A DNA stretch of 64,000 nucleotides from Fodinibius sp964490705 (GCA_964490705.1 CAZBCG010000001.1:1-64000); one strand, 5' to 3'. Counted from the stretch's first letter, positions 8,471 to 17,775 are shown. Program-made: numbers and translations. The notes: generated by a model not told the origin, from the sequence alone.

Positions 8471-10618
8471 TTATCTCTCGGTACTTTTTTCTGATTCCAA
8501 AAACTCGAGCCATGCTCGTTCTTGCTGCAGCCGCTCTTGATACCGATCCCGTAAATCCATTGTGGATACCTTCTCTAACAATCCTCTGGCCAATTTGGCA
8601 TCTCCATAGAAACCCAACAGATGTATCAATTGCTGATAGTCATCAAAATTCCGAAGCTGCAACGGCATTGTTTTCAACTGACTAGCATACTGCCCGGTCA
8701 AATCCCAGCGCTCTTGCTCTATTGCTTTTTGAAGGCTGCGGATTTTCGTGCGGTAATACATGACCTTAAAAGTCGATGAATCGGGCAACTGTTGCTGATA
8801 CATCATCGCCCGATACAAGCTCCACTGCCTGGGATTCATCCGCGTAGCAAGCGCCGGCTCCAACAGGGAATCGGGCTTTTGAGCAAACAGCTGCTGTACT
8901 TTTGTGAGATATTTCTGCATCTGCCGTCGATTGCCGGTCATGGCAAAAGAATCAGCATAGAGTAGTTGCAGGTCAACGGTGGTATCCTGCAGCGATGCCG
9001 CTTGCTCTACCTTTTTTGTAGCTCTATTTACCAAATGCTGATAACTCCATTCAGCTTTAACTCGCGGCAAACTGTCGGCTGCGGCCACGGCCCGATCCAG
9101 CTGTCTGAGCGCCCGCACCGTATCCCGGTTGGCCATATGGAAGCGATATTCATCCCAAGCTGCGGCAAAATCCGAAACCGCATGGGGACACTCTTTTTCG
9201 AAAAGCGAACGAATCCCAAAAATACGGCTGGCAGTTTGCTGATCCACAGAATCCACCTGTACCGAATCCAGATGCTGATGCCATTGGCTCGTCAGCGTTT
9301 GCCAGTCAGCAGAATATGATTGAGCCAAATCACCACTTCGGTAGGCTTCTTTAAGGGATGCAACCGGGTAATTCTGCATCAAAAATCGAACAAACGAACC
9401 GCTGGTCGTATAGTTGACACCCGACCGTCCACCGTAAAATCCTGATATCGAAAAGGCCCGCTGCAGTTCCGCGGCCTTGGGATACGGTTTCTCGGACACT
9501 ACAATTTGATCGATGGTAGAAGTGTTCGATGAACCGCCGTCAATGGCTACGGCAATGCCTTCAATAAGTCCGATACTCCAGCTGCCGTTAAACAGACTAT
9601 TGCCAAATTGCTTGGCCAGCACATGTACGAGCTCATGTTTTAAGCTGGATTCAATCTGTTGCCTGGCAATATGCAGCTGGTCCTGATCGAGCCAGATCGG
9701 CACATAGCTGGTAAATTTAGCGCCCACCAACCGTTTCTTTTGCCAAGGATGTCCATAGAGATAGCTCTCAATTTTGTTTGTAGTATCGTGCTCAGTGAGA
9801 TCCAGCTGCTGCGTAATCTGATCGTAGTAGAATTCATGCTCTTGTGCCAGCCGGGCAATCTCGTTATCGCTGTATAGCCGGTGATCATAATAGATCTCAA
9901 AATGCTCGGTTGACTGGTGCCCGGCCAACATCTGCTGCAAGTGCGACCGCGGTGAAATAATACCAATTTCGGCCAGCTGTGTATAGCTGATCGCAATAGC
10001 GATAGCTGCCAAACCTACCACCCATTTCGAAAACTGATCGGTATTAATGGTGGGAATATTCCAAAGCAGTATTGCCCAGAGCGTGGTTAATCCCCGAAAA
10101 AAGACGGTTGAAGCCTGAATGCGAACGGTCTCGTCATAGATAGGTCCCGGCCAGCCGCCCCACACGTGATTAAAAAAATAGACTTGGGGATAGGTTAGCA
10201 GCTCATACAAGAAAAAACCGATACTTATCACTAAAAGAACAGCAACAACCAAATATCGGCGATGGGATAACTTCCAGGCCTGAAACAGGCGACCGAGGGC
10301 AAACCCAAAGAAAACGCTGGGTAATGGAAAAAGTAGCCAGAATCCAAGTCCGTCAATACTAAAGCATCCCGTAAAAAGCGCGTTGAGTAACAGCGGAAAT
10401 CCAACTAAAAACAGAGATCCAGCTACCTGTAATGCATCCCAAAAATCGTTTTGCTCTGATGATGAGTGGCATGCCCGAATGCCGGCCCAGAAACATCCCG
10501 CCAGCGAAACCAGCAGTGCCGACTCGAAATGAAAATCGCCCAGTAGCGGAATAAAAAGCAGGACAATCCCCACAAGAACTGGAGGTAAAATTGGGGTAAG
10601 ACGTTTGGAATCTAACAT
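8471..10618 (-). CDS. Large membrane protein with gluzincin (HELVH) extracytoplasmic domain
   Basis: The protein is 715 residues. The first ~220 contain about seven hydrophobic segments. The rest is soluble, with a metalloprotease-like signature: SLKHELVHVLAKQFG near residues 325-339 gives HExxH, and LIEGIAVAIDGG some 25 residues later supplies the Glu typical of peptidase_MA/M1-like gluzincins. The C-terminal ~250 residues are helical and look TPR-like. No known full-length family was recognised. Zinc protease activity in the periplasm is inferred from the motif pair. It is a single gene with terminators or gaps on both sides. Confidence 0.6.
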   Translation of the reverse strand: MLDSKRLTPILPPVLVGIVLLFIPLLGDFHFESALLVSLAGCFWAGIRACHSSSEQNDFWDALQVAGSLFLVGFPLLLNALFTGCFSIDGLGFWLLFPLPSVFFGFALGRLFQAWKLSHRRYLVVAVLLVISIGFFLYELLTYPQVYFFNHVWGGWPGPIYDETVRIQASTVFFRGLTTLWAILLWNIPTINTDQFSKWVVGLAAIAIAISYTQLAEIGIISPRSHLQQMLAGHQSTEHFEIYYDHRLYSDNEIARLAQEHEFYYDQITQQLDLTEHDTTNKIESYLYGHPWQKKRLVGAKFTSYVPIWLDQDQLHIARQQIESSLKHELVHVLAKQFGNSLFNGSWSIGLIEGIAVAIDGGSSNTSTIDQIVVSEKPYPKAAELQRAFSISGFYGGRSGVNYTTSGSFVRFLMQNYPVASLKEAYRSGDLAQSYSADWQTLTSQWHQHLDSVQVDSVDQQTASRIFGIRSLFEKECPHAVSDFAAAWDEYRFHMANRDTVRALRQLDRAVAAADSLPRVKAEWSYQHLVNRATKKVEQAASLQDTTVDLQLLYADSFAMTGNRRQMQKYLTKVQQLFAQKPDSLLEPALATRMNPRQWSLYRAMMYQQQLPDSSTFKVMYYRTKIRSLQKAIEQERWDLTGQYASQLKTMPLQLRNFDDYQQLIHLLGFYGDAKLARGLLEKVSTMDLRDRYQERLQQERAWLEFLESEKSTER

Positions 10619-10647
10619 GGGATAAATGTAATGTAGTGAAAAGCAAG

Positions 10648-10698
10648 AAGCGAGAAGTTCCTACCTTCTCTTTCTTACTTTTTACTTCTCGCTTTTTT
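10648..10698 (-). terminator. Probable terminator after proline dehydrogenase
   Basis: AAGCGAGAAG (10648-10657) pairs with CTTCTCGCTT (10685-10694) around a 27-nt loop. On the plus strand it runs into TTTTTT; on the minus strand the arm is followed by a mixed A/T stretch. It lies about 120 bases beyond the stop of the leftward gene at 10819. Confidence 0.4.
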
Positions 10699-10818
10699 CT
10701 TCTTTCTCCTTGCCTTTTACTTAAGACATACCCAATACATCAACACGAATTGCAGGGGTAGCCGAAGGATTGTAACAATGATGTACGATGATTTTCAGGC
10801 GTTAATCCTATAAACCTG

Positions 10819-11670
10819 CTATTTTTGAAACATGGTGGACAGCACAAACCAGATATTCTCTTTACGCTCCATCAGGCGGCGTTTAAAATAGGGAAACCAC
10901 ATGGTGCCAAAGGGAACATAAATACGGGCATTATATCCGTTGGCCACGAATTCTTCCATTGTTTCTTGCCTGAGCCCGTAGAGCATCTGGAACTCAAATT
11001 GGTCTTTCCCGATGTCATTCTCGGCCACATAATTTTTGGTCCAGTTGATGAGTTCATCATCGTGCGTTGCAATACGCGGGTAATCGGTTTTGTTCAGCAA
11101 CACTTGGGCGTATTCTTTGAAAGCGGCACGGATATCATCCATATTTTGCAGTGCCAGCTTTTTAGGTTCGTTATATGCTCCCTTACACAATCGGACGTCG
11201 GCTCCCATCTCTGCCAGTTCATCAATGTCGCTTTTACTCCGGTGCAGATACGCCTGAATCACAATACCCACGTGCTTACCGTATTCCCGAAATGCTTCTT
11301 TAAACAGATCAATCGTCAGCTGGGTATAGTCGGTGCCTTCCATATCAATGCGGACAAACTGATCATTTGCTCGTGCTACATCCAGCAGCTTAAAAAGATT
11401 GTCTTTGCAGTAGGATTGGTCAATATCCAACCCCATCATGGTAAGTTTAATGGAAATCGTACTGTCGAGGCCGGCTTCGTTAATACTTTTGAGCAGATCA
11501 CCATAGTTTTCTACCGTTTCATCTGCTGTTTTGCGATCCTCGACGTTTTCGCCAAGCAGGTCGAGCGTAATTTTGATGTCCTTATTGTTCAACTGTTCGA
11601 CTTTGGGAATAGCCTCTTCAAAAGATTCGCCAGCCACAAAACGCTTAGCGAGAAAAAACGGTAACTTCAT
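10819..11670 (-). CDS. Proline dehydrogenase
   Basis: The 283-residue monofunctional FAD enzyme oxidises proline to pyrroline-5-carboxylate. It is the size of the PutB/FadM type rather than long PutA. TIM-barrel motifs are present: LDLLGENV, SIKLTMMGLD, RIDMEGTDYTQLT, IVIQAYLHRS, RLCKGAYNEP (substrate lysine), ATHDDEL and FQMLYGLR, ending in YVPFGTMWFPYFKRRLMER with the paired arginines that hold the proline carboxylate. No P5C dehydrogenase gene is in the window, so the second step must be encoded elsewhere. Confidence 0.93.
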   Translation of the reverse strand: MKLPFFLAKRFVAGESFEEAIPKVEQLNNKDIKITLDLLGENVEDRKTADETVENYGDLLKSINEAGLDSTISIKLTMMGLDIDQSYCKDNLFKLLDVARANDQFVRIDMEGTDYTQLTIDLFKEAFREYGKHVGIVIQAYLHRSKSDIDELAEMGADVRLCKGAYNEPKKLALQNMDDIRAAFKEYAQVLLNKTDYPRIATHDDELINWTKNYVAENDIGKDQFEFQMLYGLRQETMEEFVANGYNARIYVPFGTMWFPYFKRRLMERKENIWFVLSTMFQK

Positions 11671-11810
11671 GATCTGCTGTCACTTTTTATCTGATTTTTG
11701 AGCTGTCTGAAAATAATGAATTGATTGCATCTCTCCTACTGAAACACTTTTGCATTGCCTCCGTACTAAGATATTGTGTCATTGGCATAAATTTTAACAA
11801 GGAGATACTT

Positions 11811-12779
11811 ATGAACACTCGCAAAACTTACCTTATCAACGTAGCTTTGGCTCTCAGTTTTTCACTACTGCTCACCATCACATTAATGAGTTCAGCACAA
11901 GCTGCTACCAAGGCTGATGGCGACAACCAAGATGAACCGTACCGAGTTGAAATATTTGATGTGGACACTCCCGGCCAGCTAAACGTTACAACCTCCGGCG
12001 GACATATTACCGTTGAAGGATCATCCTCAAATTCGGTGCGCGTTGAAATGTATGTGCGTAAAAATGGCCAAAACTATCTTCCCGAAGATACCAACCTTGA
12101 TGATTGGGAAATCGACATTTCACAGTCTCACAATGCTATTAAGGCGGAAGCCAGACGTAGCGGAAGCGGATGGAATCTGTTTGGTAAAGATAATTTCTCA
12201 ATTTCATTTGTGGTTTATGCGCCACGCGAGATGAGTTCCAACCTCAATACCAGCGGCGGACATATCGACGTACGGGGACTAACCGGCAATCAGCAAATTT
12301 CTACCAGCGGAGGACATCTTGATCTCGCAGATTTAAAGGGCACAGTAGAAGCACGAACATCAGGCGGACATATCGACCTTGCCAACTTAGAGGGTGATAT
12401 AAAAGTACGTACCAGCGGGGGGCATATAGATGTTCATAATTCACAGGGTTCGCTTGCTGTAAAAACAAGTGGCGGCCACATCGATCTTAAAAATGTGAAC
12501 GGATCTATCGAAGCTAGAACCAGCGGTGGAAGTATCTCTGCTGATCTTAAATCCATCGATCAATTTGTGGATCTCCGAACCAGCGGCGGCAATGTAAGTA
12601 TTGCCGTACCCACCAATATTGGGCTGGATTTAGATTTGCGCGGAAGCTACGTCAGTACCCGTCTCGAAAATTTTTCGGGTGCAGTTGACCGGGATGAAGT
12701 AGAAGGCAAACTCAACGGCGGCGGACCTAAGCTGTCAGCCAGAACATCCGGCGGTACGGTATCGCTATCATTTGAATAA
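11811..12779 (+). CDS. DUF4097-family secreted beta-strand repeat protein
   Basis: The start is MNTRKTYL at 11811, with AAGGAG seven bases upstream. The 322-residue product has a signal peptide (cleavage near SAQAAT). The body is a right-handed beta-helix/solenoid in which the turn TSGGHIDL or close variants (TSGGHITV, TSGGHIDV, TSGGSISA, TSGGNVSI, TSGGTVSL) recurs about nine times. Near-regular spacing of about 17-19 residues occurs between residues 170 and 260. This is typical of DUF4097 adhesin-like proteins, whose function is unknown. It stands alone and divergent from proline dehydrogenase. An outer-surface or periplasmic scaffold role is inferred. Confidence 0.85.
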   Translation: MNTRKTYLINVALALSFSLLLTITLMSSAQAATKADGDNQDEPYRVEIFDVDTPGQLNVTTSGGHITVEGSSSNSVRVEMYVRKNGQNYLPEDTNLDDWEIDISQSHNAIKAEARRSGSGWNLFGKDNFSISFVVYAPREMSSNLNTSGGHIDVRGLTGNQQISTSGGHLDLADLKGTVEARTSGGHIDLANLEGDIKVRTSGGHIDVHNSQGSLAVKTSGGHIDLKNVNGSIEARTSGGSISADLKSIDQFVDLRTSGGNVSIAVPTNIGLDLDLRGSYVSTRLENFSGAVDRDEVEGKLNGGGPKLSARTSGGTVSLSFE

Positions 12780-12832
12780 ATCCGTAGCAGGGACAAGAGG
12801 AAATATCTTTGCTCCTTTAATGAATGCTGGAA

Positions 12833-13099
12833 CTAAACATCAGCTACTATTTTATAGACAGGCCTCCTTTCCTCGTTATGGGTATTATCTTCCACAACGT
12901 TGTTTCCGGCCGGACACGTTGCTTCGATCATCATTGGGTGTATAAATTAGAAGTAAAATAGCGAACCAAGTAATTTAACACCACTGATCCCTGTTTCAAC
13001 TTTTGCAATCCCGTGCTCACATTCTCTTGAAGTCTCAACTTCTTCCGGGGGGACCAATCCATATACAAACCCATTACCAACAGCTGGATTGATAACTAC
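12833..13099 (-). pseudogene. Relic of a second Bor/Iss-like lipoprotein gene
   Basis: The minus strand reads through a coding-like frame interrupted by one TAA (12947-12949). Before the stop it gives NGFVYGLV, ECEHGIAKVETGISGVKLLG and SLFYF; after it, IHPMMIEATCPAGNNV, ending at TAG. The blocks line up with the intact neighbour at 13175-13609: GFINGLV, ECDNGVAAVETKIGIVNML and YSPMTITVTCAAG. The signal peptide and first half are missing. It is therefore a 5'-truncated paralogue with an in-frame stop, probably from tandem duplication and decay. Confidence 0.6.
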
Positions 13100-13120
13100 T
13101 CAATCCTAATCATCAAATAA

Positions 13121-13151
13121 AAAAAGGAGCAGGCAAATGCCTGCTCCTTTT
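13121..13151 (-). terminator. Strong bidirectional terminator after the Bor-like gene
   Basis: AAAAGGAGCAGG (13122-13133) pairs with CCTGCTCCTTTT (13140-13151) around a 6-nt loop, with A/T runs on both sides. It is 24 bases past the stop of the leftward lipoprotein gene. Confidence 0.85.
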
Positions 13152-13174
13152 AATGTTTCGAATAAATTTGTCAA

Positions 13175-13609
13175 TTATTCGAATGTTACATAGACGGGCT
13201 CTTCCAGCGTCTTAGATTTTTCTGCAGCTTGCTGGATGGTATTTGCTGCCTTTTCTTCACTTACATCTTGCGATAAGTTAAACTTCTTATCTGGCGCAAT
13301 GTCAGCTGAAGACATGCCACCTGCTGCACAAGTAACAGTAATGGTCATTGGTGAGTAGAGTCCACCAGTAACCCATTGAGCTAGCATATTAACAATACCA
13401 ATTTTTGTTTCTACTGCCGCAACACCATTGTCGCATTCAGATGCATCTACGTCGGCTCCAATCATAACCAAACCATTGATAAAGCCATGAGCCCATTGTT
13501 TTTCAACAGTTTGGGATGATGGCTGCTTATCGGTTGTAACCTTAGCAGAATAACAAGAACTTAAAGCAAACAGTAATGCTACGAGCGGTATAAATTTAGC
13601 GTACTTCAT
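13175..13609 (-). CDS. Bor/Iss-like lipoprotein
   Basis: The 144-residue lipoprotein begins MKYAKFIPLVALLFALSSC, with the lipobox cysteine near residue 19. The mature part has the Bor/Iss pattern known from the lambda Bor serum-resistance protein: KQWAHGFINGLVMIGADVDA, a conserved Cys in ASECDNGVAAVETK, and GGLYSPMTITVTCA. The Bor match is by motif order, not by search. It is probably an outer-membrane lipoprotein of unknown role in this organism. The gene is followed by a strong terminator and a decayed paralogue. Confidence 0.7.
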   Translation of the reverse strand: MKYAKFIPLVALLFALSSCYSAKVTTDKQPSSQTVEKQWAHGFINGLVMIGADVDASECDNGVAAVETKIGIVNMLAQWVTGGLYSPMTITVTCAAGGMSSADIAPDKKFNLSQDVSEEKAANTIQQAAEKSKTLEEPVYVTFE

Positions 13610-13848
13610 AAGTACCCCTATGTTTTGATGATTTATTATTATTGACTCTTGATTAAATCAAGGACTCTAGATAGCCGTTTCATTTCGAAAAGTCAACCTT
13701 TGATCCCCATGATGAGGGACACCTAGAATCCCCGGAAAATTTAACTCGTAAAACTTAAGATCTTTATCTTAAGAAGCAAACCTGAATGTTCTTTTCTAGA
13801 GCATTGTTTCAATTATATCATCAAATTTATAACAAATTTACATCTATC

Positions 13849-14421
13849 ATGAAGTTATTACACTCCTTTTTAGTTTTGACACTGGTTCTGTTCATCGGAT
13901 GTGGCGGAGGATCTGGCGACAACCAAGCAGATCAGCAATCCAGCACGGCCGATGATGTGCGAACTATTGATGTTATTGGAATCGACCAAATGCAATTTGT
14001 CGTTGAAGAGAATACAGAAGGTATTACTGTTGGCGAAGCATTTGGGGCCGACAGCCTTCAAAAGCTGGTAGGCATTACGGCCGAACCCGGTGAAAAAATC
14101 CGTATCCGACTCACCACCCGCAGCAATATGAATCCGTCGGCTATGTCTCACAATTGGATATTGTTGACCATGGACACTGATGCTAAAGCTTTTAACTCCG
14201 CAGCCCTTAAAGCCAAAGACAACGATTATATTCCGGCCAACATGAGCGATCAGATAATTGCTCAAACAGGATTGGCCGGCGGCGGAGAAACTACAGAAGT
14301 AACATTTACAGTCCCCGAAAAAGCTGGTGAATACGAATTTGTTTGCACCTTTCCGGGTCACTTTACGGCAGGTATGAGAGGAACGCTTACTGTTAAAACC
14401 TCCGATAGTGCAGCAATGTAA
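13849..14421 (+). CDS. Azurin/plastocyanin-family cupredoxin lipoprotein
   Basis: The start is taken at MKLLHSF (13849), which opens a lipoprotein signal (VLFIGCGGG). A longer frame from 13786 adds residues before the signal. The 190-residue product has the type-1 copper ligands of azurins: His in SAMSHNWIL, then Cys, His and Met in EYEFVCTFPGHFTAGMRGTL. It should shuttle single electrons in the periplasm, tethered by lipid. The partner oxidase or reductase is not in this window. A clear terminator follows 24 bases after the stop. Confidence 0.9.
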   Translation: MKLLHSFLVLTLVLFIGCGGGSGDNQADQQSSTADDVRTIDVIGIDQMQFVVEENTEGITVGEAFGADSLQKLVGITAEPGEKIRIRLTTRSNMNPSAMSHNWILLTMDTDAKAFNSAALKAKDNDYIPANMSDQIIAQTGLAGGGETTEVTFTVPEKAGEYEFVCTFPGHFTAGMRGTLTVKTSDSAAM

Positions 14422-14444
14422 TTGGTATCCTGCTCCGAGGAGCT

Positions 14445-14474
14445 AAAGCGGCTGAATTATTTTCAGCCGCTTTT
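14445..14474 (+). terminator. Terminator of the cupredoxin gene
   Basis: AAAGCGGCTGAA pairs with TTCAGCCGCTTTT around a short ATTAT-type loop, followed by T-rich sequence. It may act in both directions, since the CoA-transferase gene converges 30 bases away. Confidence 0.85.
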
Positions 14475-14503
14475 CTTTTGCTGCCATATCGGTTTTTGCT
14501 TAC

Positions 14504-15787
14504 TCAATCATTCAAGTGGAAACGATCTCGGGCACGTTTTTCAATTTTTTCCCGGTGGTTGGGATGGGCAATATCAATTAATGCACGAGCTCGCTGCCTC
14601 ATTGTTTTGCCATATAGATTTGCTATGCCGTATTCTGTAACCACGTAGTGAACATGTGCACGGGTTGTTACCACCCCGGCTCCTTGCTTTAGAAAAGGCA
14701 CAATACGTGATTCTCCCCGGCTCGTTACCGATGGCAAGGCAATTATTGGCTTCCCGCCTTCCGAGAGTGATGCCCCACGGATAAAATCCATTTGTCCCCC
14801 AACGCCGGAATAATGATATGTGCCAATACTATCAGCACAAACCTGGCCGGTTACATCTACCTCAATTGCGCTGTTGATAGCTGTAACTTTAGGATTTTTT
14901 CGAATTACGGCTGTATCATTCACATAGGCAACATCCAGCATGGCAACCTGCGGGTTGTCATCTACAAAATCGTAGAGTTTTTGTGATCCCATCAAAAAAC
15001 TGGAGACTATCTTCTCGGGATGGCTTCTCTTCTTTTTTCCGGTGATCACGCCCTCCTGCGCGAGCTCCATTACCCCATCCGAAAACATTTCGGTGTGAAT
15101 TCCCAGATCTTTGTGATTTTTTAACGATTTGAGCACAGCATCAGGAATTGCGCCAATACCCATCTGCAACGTGGCGCCGTTTTCGACAAGTTCTGCACAA
15201 TATTGACCAATTTTCTTTTCGATATCGCCGGGTTCGGGCAGTTTGAATTCGGGAAGTGATTCATCGTGTTTTATCGCAGCATCAAAACGCGAAATATGCA
15301 CCATTCCATCACCGTGGGTGCGGGGCATCTGTGGATTTAGCTGGGCAATCACTTTATCAGCTGTTTGTACGGCAGCACGTGAGGCATCCACCGAAACACC
15401 CAGCGAGCAAAACCCGTGTTTATCCGGCGGAGAAACCTGGACTAGAGCAACATCCAATGGCAAAATATCATCGCGAAACAGGTTCGGCACTTCACTTAAA
15501 AAAATGGGCAGATAGTCACCGCGCCCTTCATTTACCGCTTTTCGCACATTGCTGCCCACAAACAAAGCATTTACATGAAAGCTCTCCTTGAATTCGGGTT
15601 TGGCGTAAGGGGCCTCGCCTTCGGTATGTAGCTGGATAATCTCGACATCCCGAAGCTCATCTGCGCGGTCAGTCATAGCCTGCAGTAACGGCTGGGGGGC
15701 TGCTGCCACACTATGCACAAATACCCGATCTCCCGATTGTATTAATTGTACTGCGTCGTTAGCGGTCTTAAAATCTTTGCGACCCAT
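14504..15787 (-). CDS. Acetyl-CoA hydrolase/transferase family protein (4-hydroxybutyrate CoA-transferase-like)
   Basis: The 427-residue protein is of the Cat1/acetate CoA-transferase family, which transfers CoA between carboxylic acids through a glutamyl-CoA intermediate. Family features seen: VSPPDKHGFCSLGVSVDA, LQMGIGAIPDAVLKSL, HTEMFSDGVMELAQ and GVGGQMDFIRGASLSEGGK. The C-terminal TEYGIANLYGKTMRQRARAL supplies the EYG segment. The substrate pair (acetate, butyrate or 4-hydroxybutyrate) cannot be settled from sequence. The start MGRKDFKTAND follows a short spacer after the frameshifted gene at 15802-16423, on the same strand. Confidence 0.88.
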   Translation of the reverse strand: MGRKDFKTANDAVQLIQSGDRVFVHSVAAAPQPLLQAMTDRADELRDVEIIQLHTEGEAPYAKPEFKESFHVNALFVGSNVRKAVNEGRGDYLPIFLSEVPNLFRDDILPLDVALVQVSPPDKHGFCSLGVSVDASRAAVQTADKVIAQLNPQMPRTHGDGMVHISRFDAAIKHDESLPEFKLPEPGDIEKKIGQYCAELVENGATLQMGIGAIPDAVLKSLKNHKDLGIHTEMFSDGVMELAQEGVITGKKKRSHPEKIVSSFLMGSQKLYDFVDDNPQVAMLDVAYVNDTAVIRKNPKVTAINSAIEVDVTGQVCADSIGTYHYSGVGGQMDFIRGASLSEGGKPIIALPSVTSRGESRIVPFLKQGAGVVTTRAHVHYVVTEYGIANLYGKTMRQRARALIDIAHPNHREKIEKRARDRFHLND

Positions 15788-15801
15788 TATTTAGCAACAA
15801 A

Positions 15802-16423
15802 TTATTTGATCTGATTACTTACTTCTCCACCAGTTACCACCATAATATGCGCCCAGGGCGTGCCGGGCTCCATAATCCAGGGAGCTCCATCGCTGGCCGG
15901 CTTTTTCGACAATCCCGTGGACTCTTCGGTGGCAAAGGGGGCATAAATAACATATAACGGAGAGGCACTCCTTATCTGATCCGTTTCGTAATCGAAAGCA
16001 TCATGCGAGCCGGAAAGTGAGTATTAAAGCCATTGGTTTACGAGGTAGATTCAGGGAGCCCGCTTTAATTTCTTGATGCCTGATACTGTCCACTTTCTCT
16101 TGCGAAAGTCCGCGTGCTCTCAGTTCTCTTCCTCGTTTCATAAAGGGTTCTAAATCTTTGTGATAACAGGCCACATGGAAATTCGATTGCTCGGGATCAT
16201 CTGCTATGCAGATCAAGATGCCCGACCCTTTACGCAATACAACAAATGCTCCTTCCTGATTGTATCCCTTTACGGTAGCGTTCTGCTGCTGACTTTCGGG
16301 TGCTGCGCTCACGGCCGCCGCAATCTGATCTTCAGTTGAAGGAATATCTGACTGGGCCGCACACACCTTGGTACAAAATCCCAGTAATGCGATAAACAGC
16401 ACTGCAGTTCTGGAATAATTCAT
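15802..16423 (-). pseudogene. Frameshifted small secreted protein gene (function unknown)
   Basis: The frame from 16423 encodes a signal peptide (MNYSRTAVLFIALLGF) and a ~115-residue mature region, then ends at 16001 in an unnatural tail. A second frame continues without gap to 15802 and reads SLSGSHDAFDYETDQI, SPLYVIYAPFATEESTGLS, PWIMEPGTPWAHIMVV. Removing one A in the TTAATAC stretch near 16020-16025 joins them as RKPMALYSLSG, giving ~206 residues. The total length is one base over a multiple of three. It is either a real one-base insertion that kills the C-terminal half or an assembly error. The family was not recognised. Confidence 0.7.
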
Positions 16424-16455
16424 TTTAGCTTAATTCATTAGATTTTGCAGAATGA

Positions 16456-17775
16456 TCAATCCAATTGTGGATAGAGTAAATATAAGCCGTTACTAATATC
16501 GCCTACTGCAACAACACCGCTCTCAAAAAAAGGATAGTTACTCCAACTGCCATCAAAGTTCGCTGTATTATTGTCGGGAAAGGTATCGAAGTGGGCAACT
16601 TCATCCAGCTGCCCATTTTCAATATTTTCGAGACTCAGTATTCGTAATCCCGAGGTATAATTTGACTGATACACATAGTCACCTTTCACGTACTGGTTAT
16701 GGTCAATTGATGTTGTTTCGGCTTCGTAAGTACCGATCAATTCTGGATTTTCCAGATCTTGTAAATCCCAAATATAAGTACGTGTATTGTTGCCGGTCTG
16801 CATCTCATCATACTCATCATCCAACAAAAAGTACCGGTGATCTTCGGTCAGCCACCCCTGGTGGGCATATCCAACCCCTTGATAGGTCGCTTTGCCTATG
16901 GTCGTGGTAACTTGCTTGTTGGTTACATCAGCAATAACGAGGTGCGTTTCGCTGGAATTGATACAGATCTGGGCCCCCTGGTAGCCGGCATCGGGACCTT
17001 GATAATTCACGCATTGCGTATCGTGCACATATCCGGTTTGACCAAAGCCCACGGTTGAATCGCTGTGAAATCCCGCAAATTGCGGATTGTTTGGCGTGTT
17101 GATATCAATAATATGCAGACCGCCGCCATAGGTATCGGAACCGACTACATAAGCAAAGCCCGTTTGATTGTTGATGGCGATGTTGTGCGCATTGCCAAAT
17201 TGAGTATAGTGGACATCTTCATTGAAAATTTCCGGCGGACTTTCTACGCTGCGCAGTTGTGTTAGATCAAAAACCTGTAGTCCGTGGGGCTGGGCATCGC
17301 TCACGACATAGAGATGATTCTCAAATACCTTTAAATCGCGCCATGACGATTTGCCTTCGTGATGCAACAGTGATCGACTACTTTCTGCAGAAGAAGACTC
17401 CGCAACAGATTCGGGCTCATTTAACTTGCCCACAACCACCGGCTCGGTGGGTGTCGAAATATCCACAAACGTGACCCCGTCATTCAATCCCACCAGCGCG
17501 TATTCTGTACCAGTCTCAGGATCTGTCCATCCCCAGACATCATTTACTACCAAGCCGTTTTCAAGCGGCTCCCCCATCAGATCCTCAACAGAAACATGGG
17601 CCAGCATGCCAATATTTTCGCATGGATACATCTCATCTGACATGCCGTTGGTACACTCAAATTTTTCGGGTACTTCGATTGTTGGCTGCCCGGACGAATT
17701 CGGCGCAACACTTTCTGAGCATCCGCTGACCATCAAAACCGCTGTGATAATCAGAATTGGTATATAAGATTTCAT
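16456..17775 (-). CDS. Choice-of-anchor B / LVIVD-repeat lipoprotein
   Basis: The start is MKSYIPILIITAVL at 17775, preceded by AAGAGGTG. The cysteine of VSGCSES is a lipobox. The 439-residue product has beta-propeller-like LVIVD repeats: EYALVGLNDGVTFVDIST, LYVVSDAQPHGLQVFDL, AYVVGSDTYGGGLHIID, HLVIADVTNKQV and YVYQSNYTSGLRILSLE. The order matches the choice-of-anchor B family of surface proteins, whose role is unknown. The gene stands between two frameshifted genes and is leftward like both. Confidence 0.85.
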   Translation of the reverse strand: MKSYIPILIITAVLMVSGCSESVAPNSSGQPTIEVPEKFECTNGMSDEMYPCENIGMLAHVSVEDLMGEPLENGLVVNDVWGWTDPETGTEYALVGLNDGVTFVDISTPTEPVVVGKLNEPESVAESSSAESSRSLLHHEGKSSWRDLKVFENHLYVVSDAQPHGLQVFDLTQLRSVESPPEIFNEDVHYTQFGNAHNIAINNQTGFAYVVGSDTYGGGLHIIDINTPNNPQFAGFHSDSTVGFGQTGYVHDTQCVNYQGPDAGYQGAQICINSSETHLVIADVTNKQVTTTIGKATYQGVGYAHQGWLTEDHRYFLLDDEYDEMQTGNNTRTYIWDLQDLENPELIGTYEAETTSIDHNQYVKGDYVYQSNYTSGLRILSLENIENGQLDEVAHFDTFPDNNTANFDGSWSNYPFFESGVVAVGDISNGLYLLYPQLD

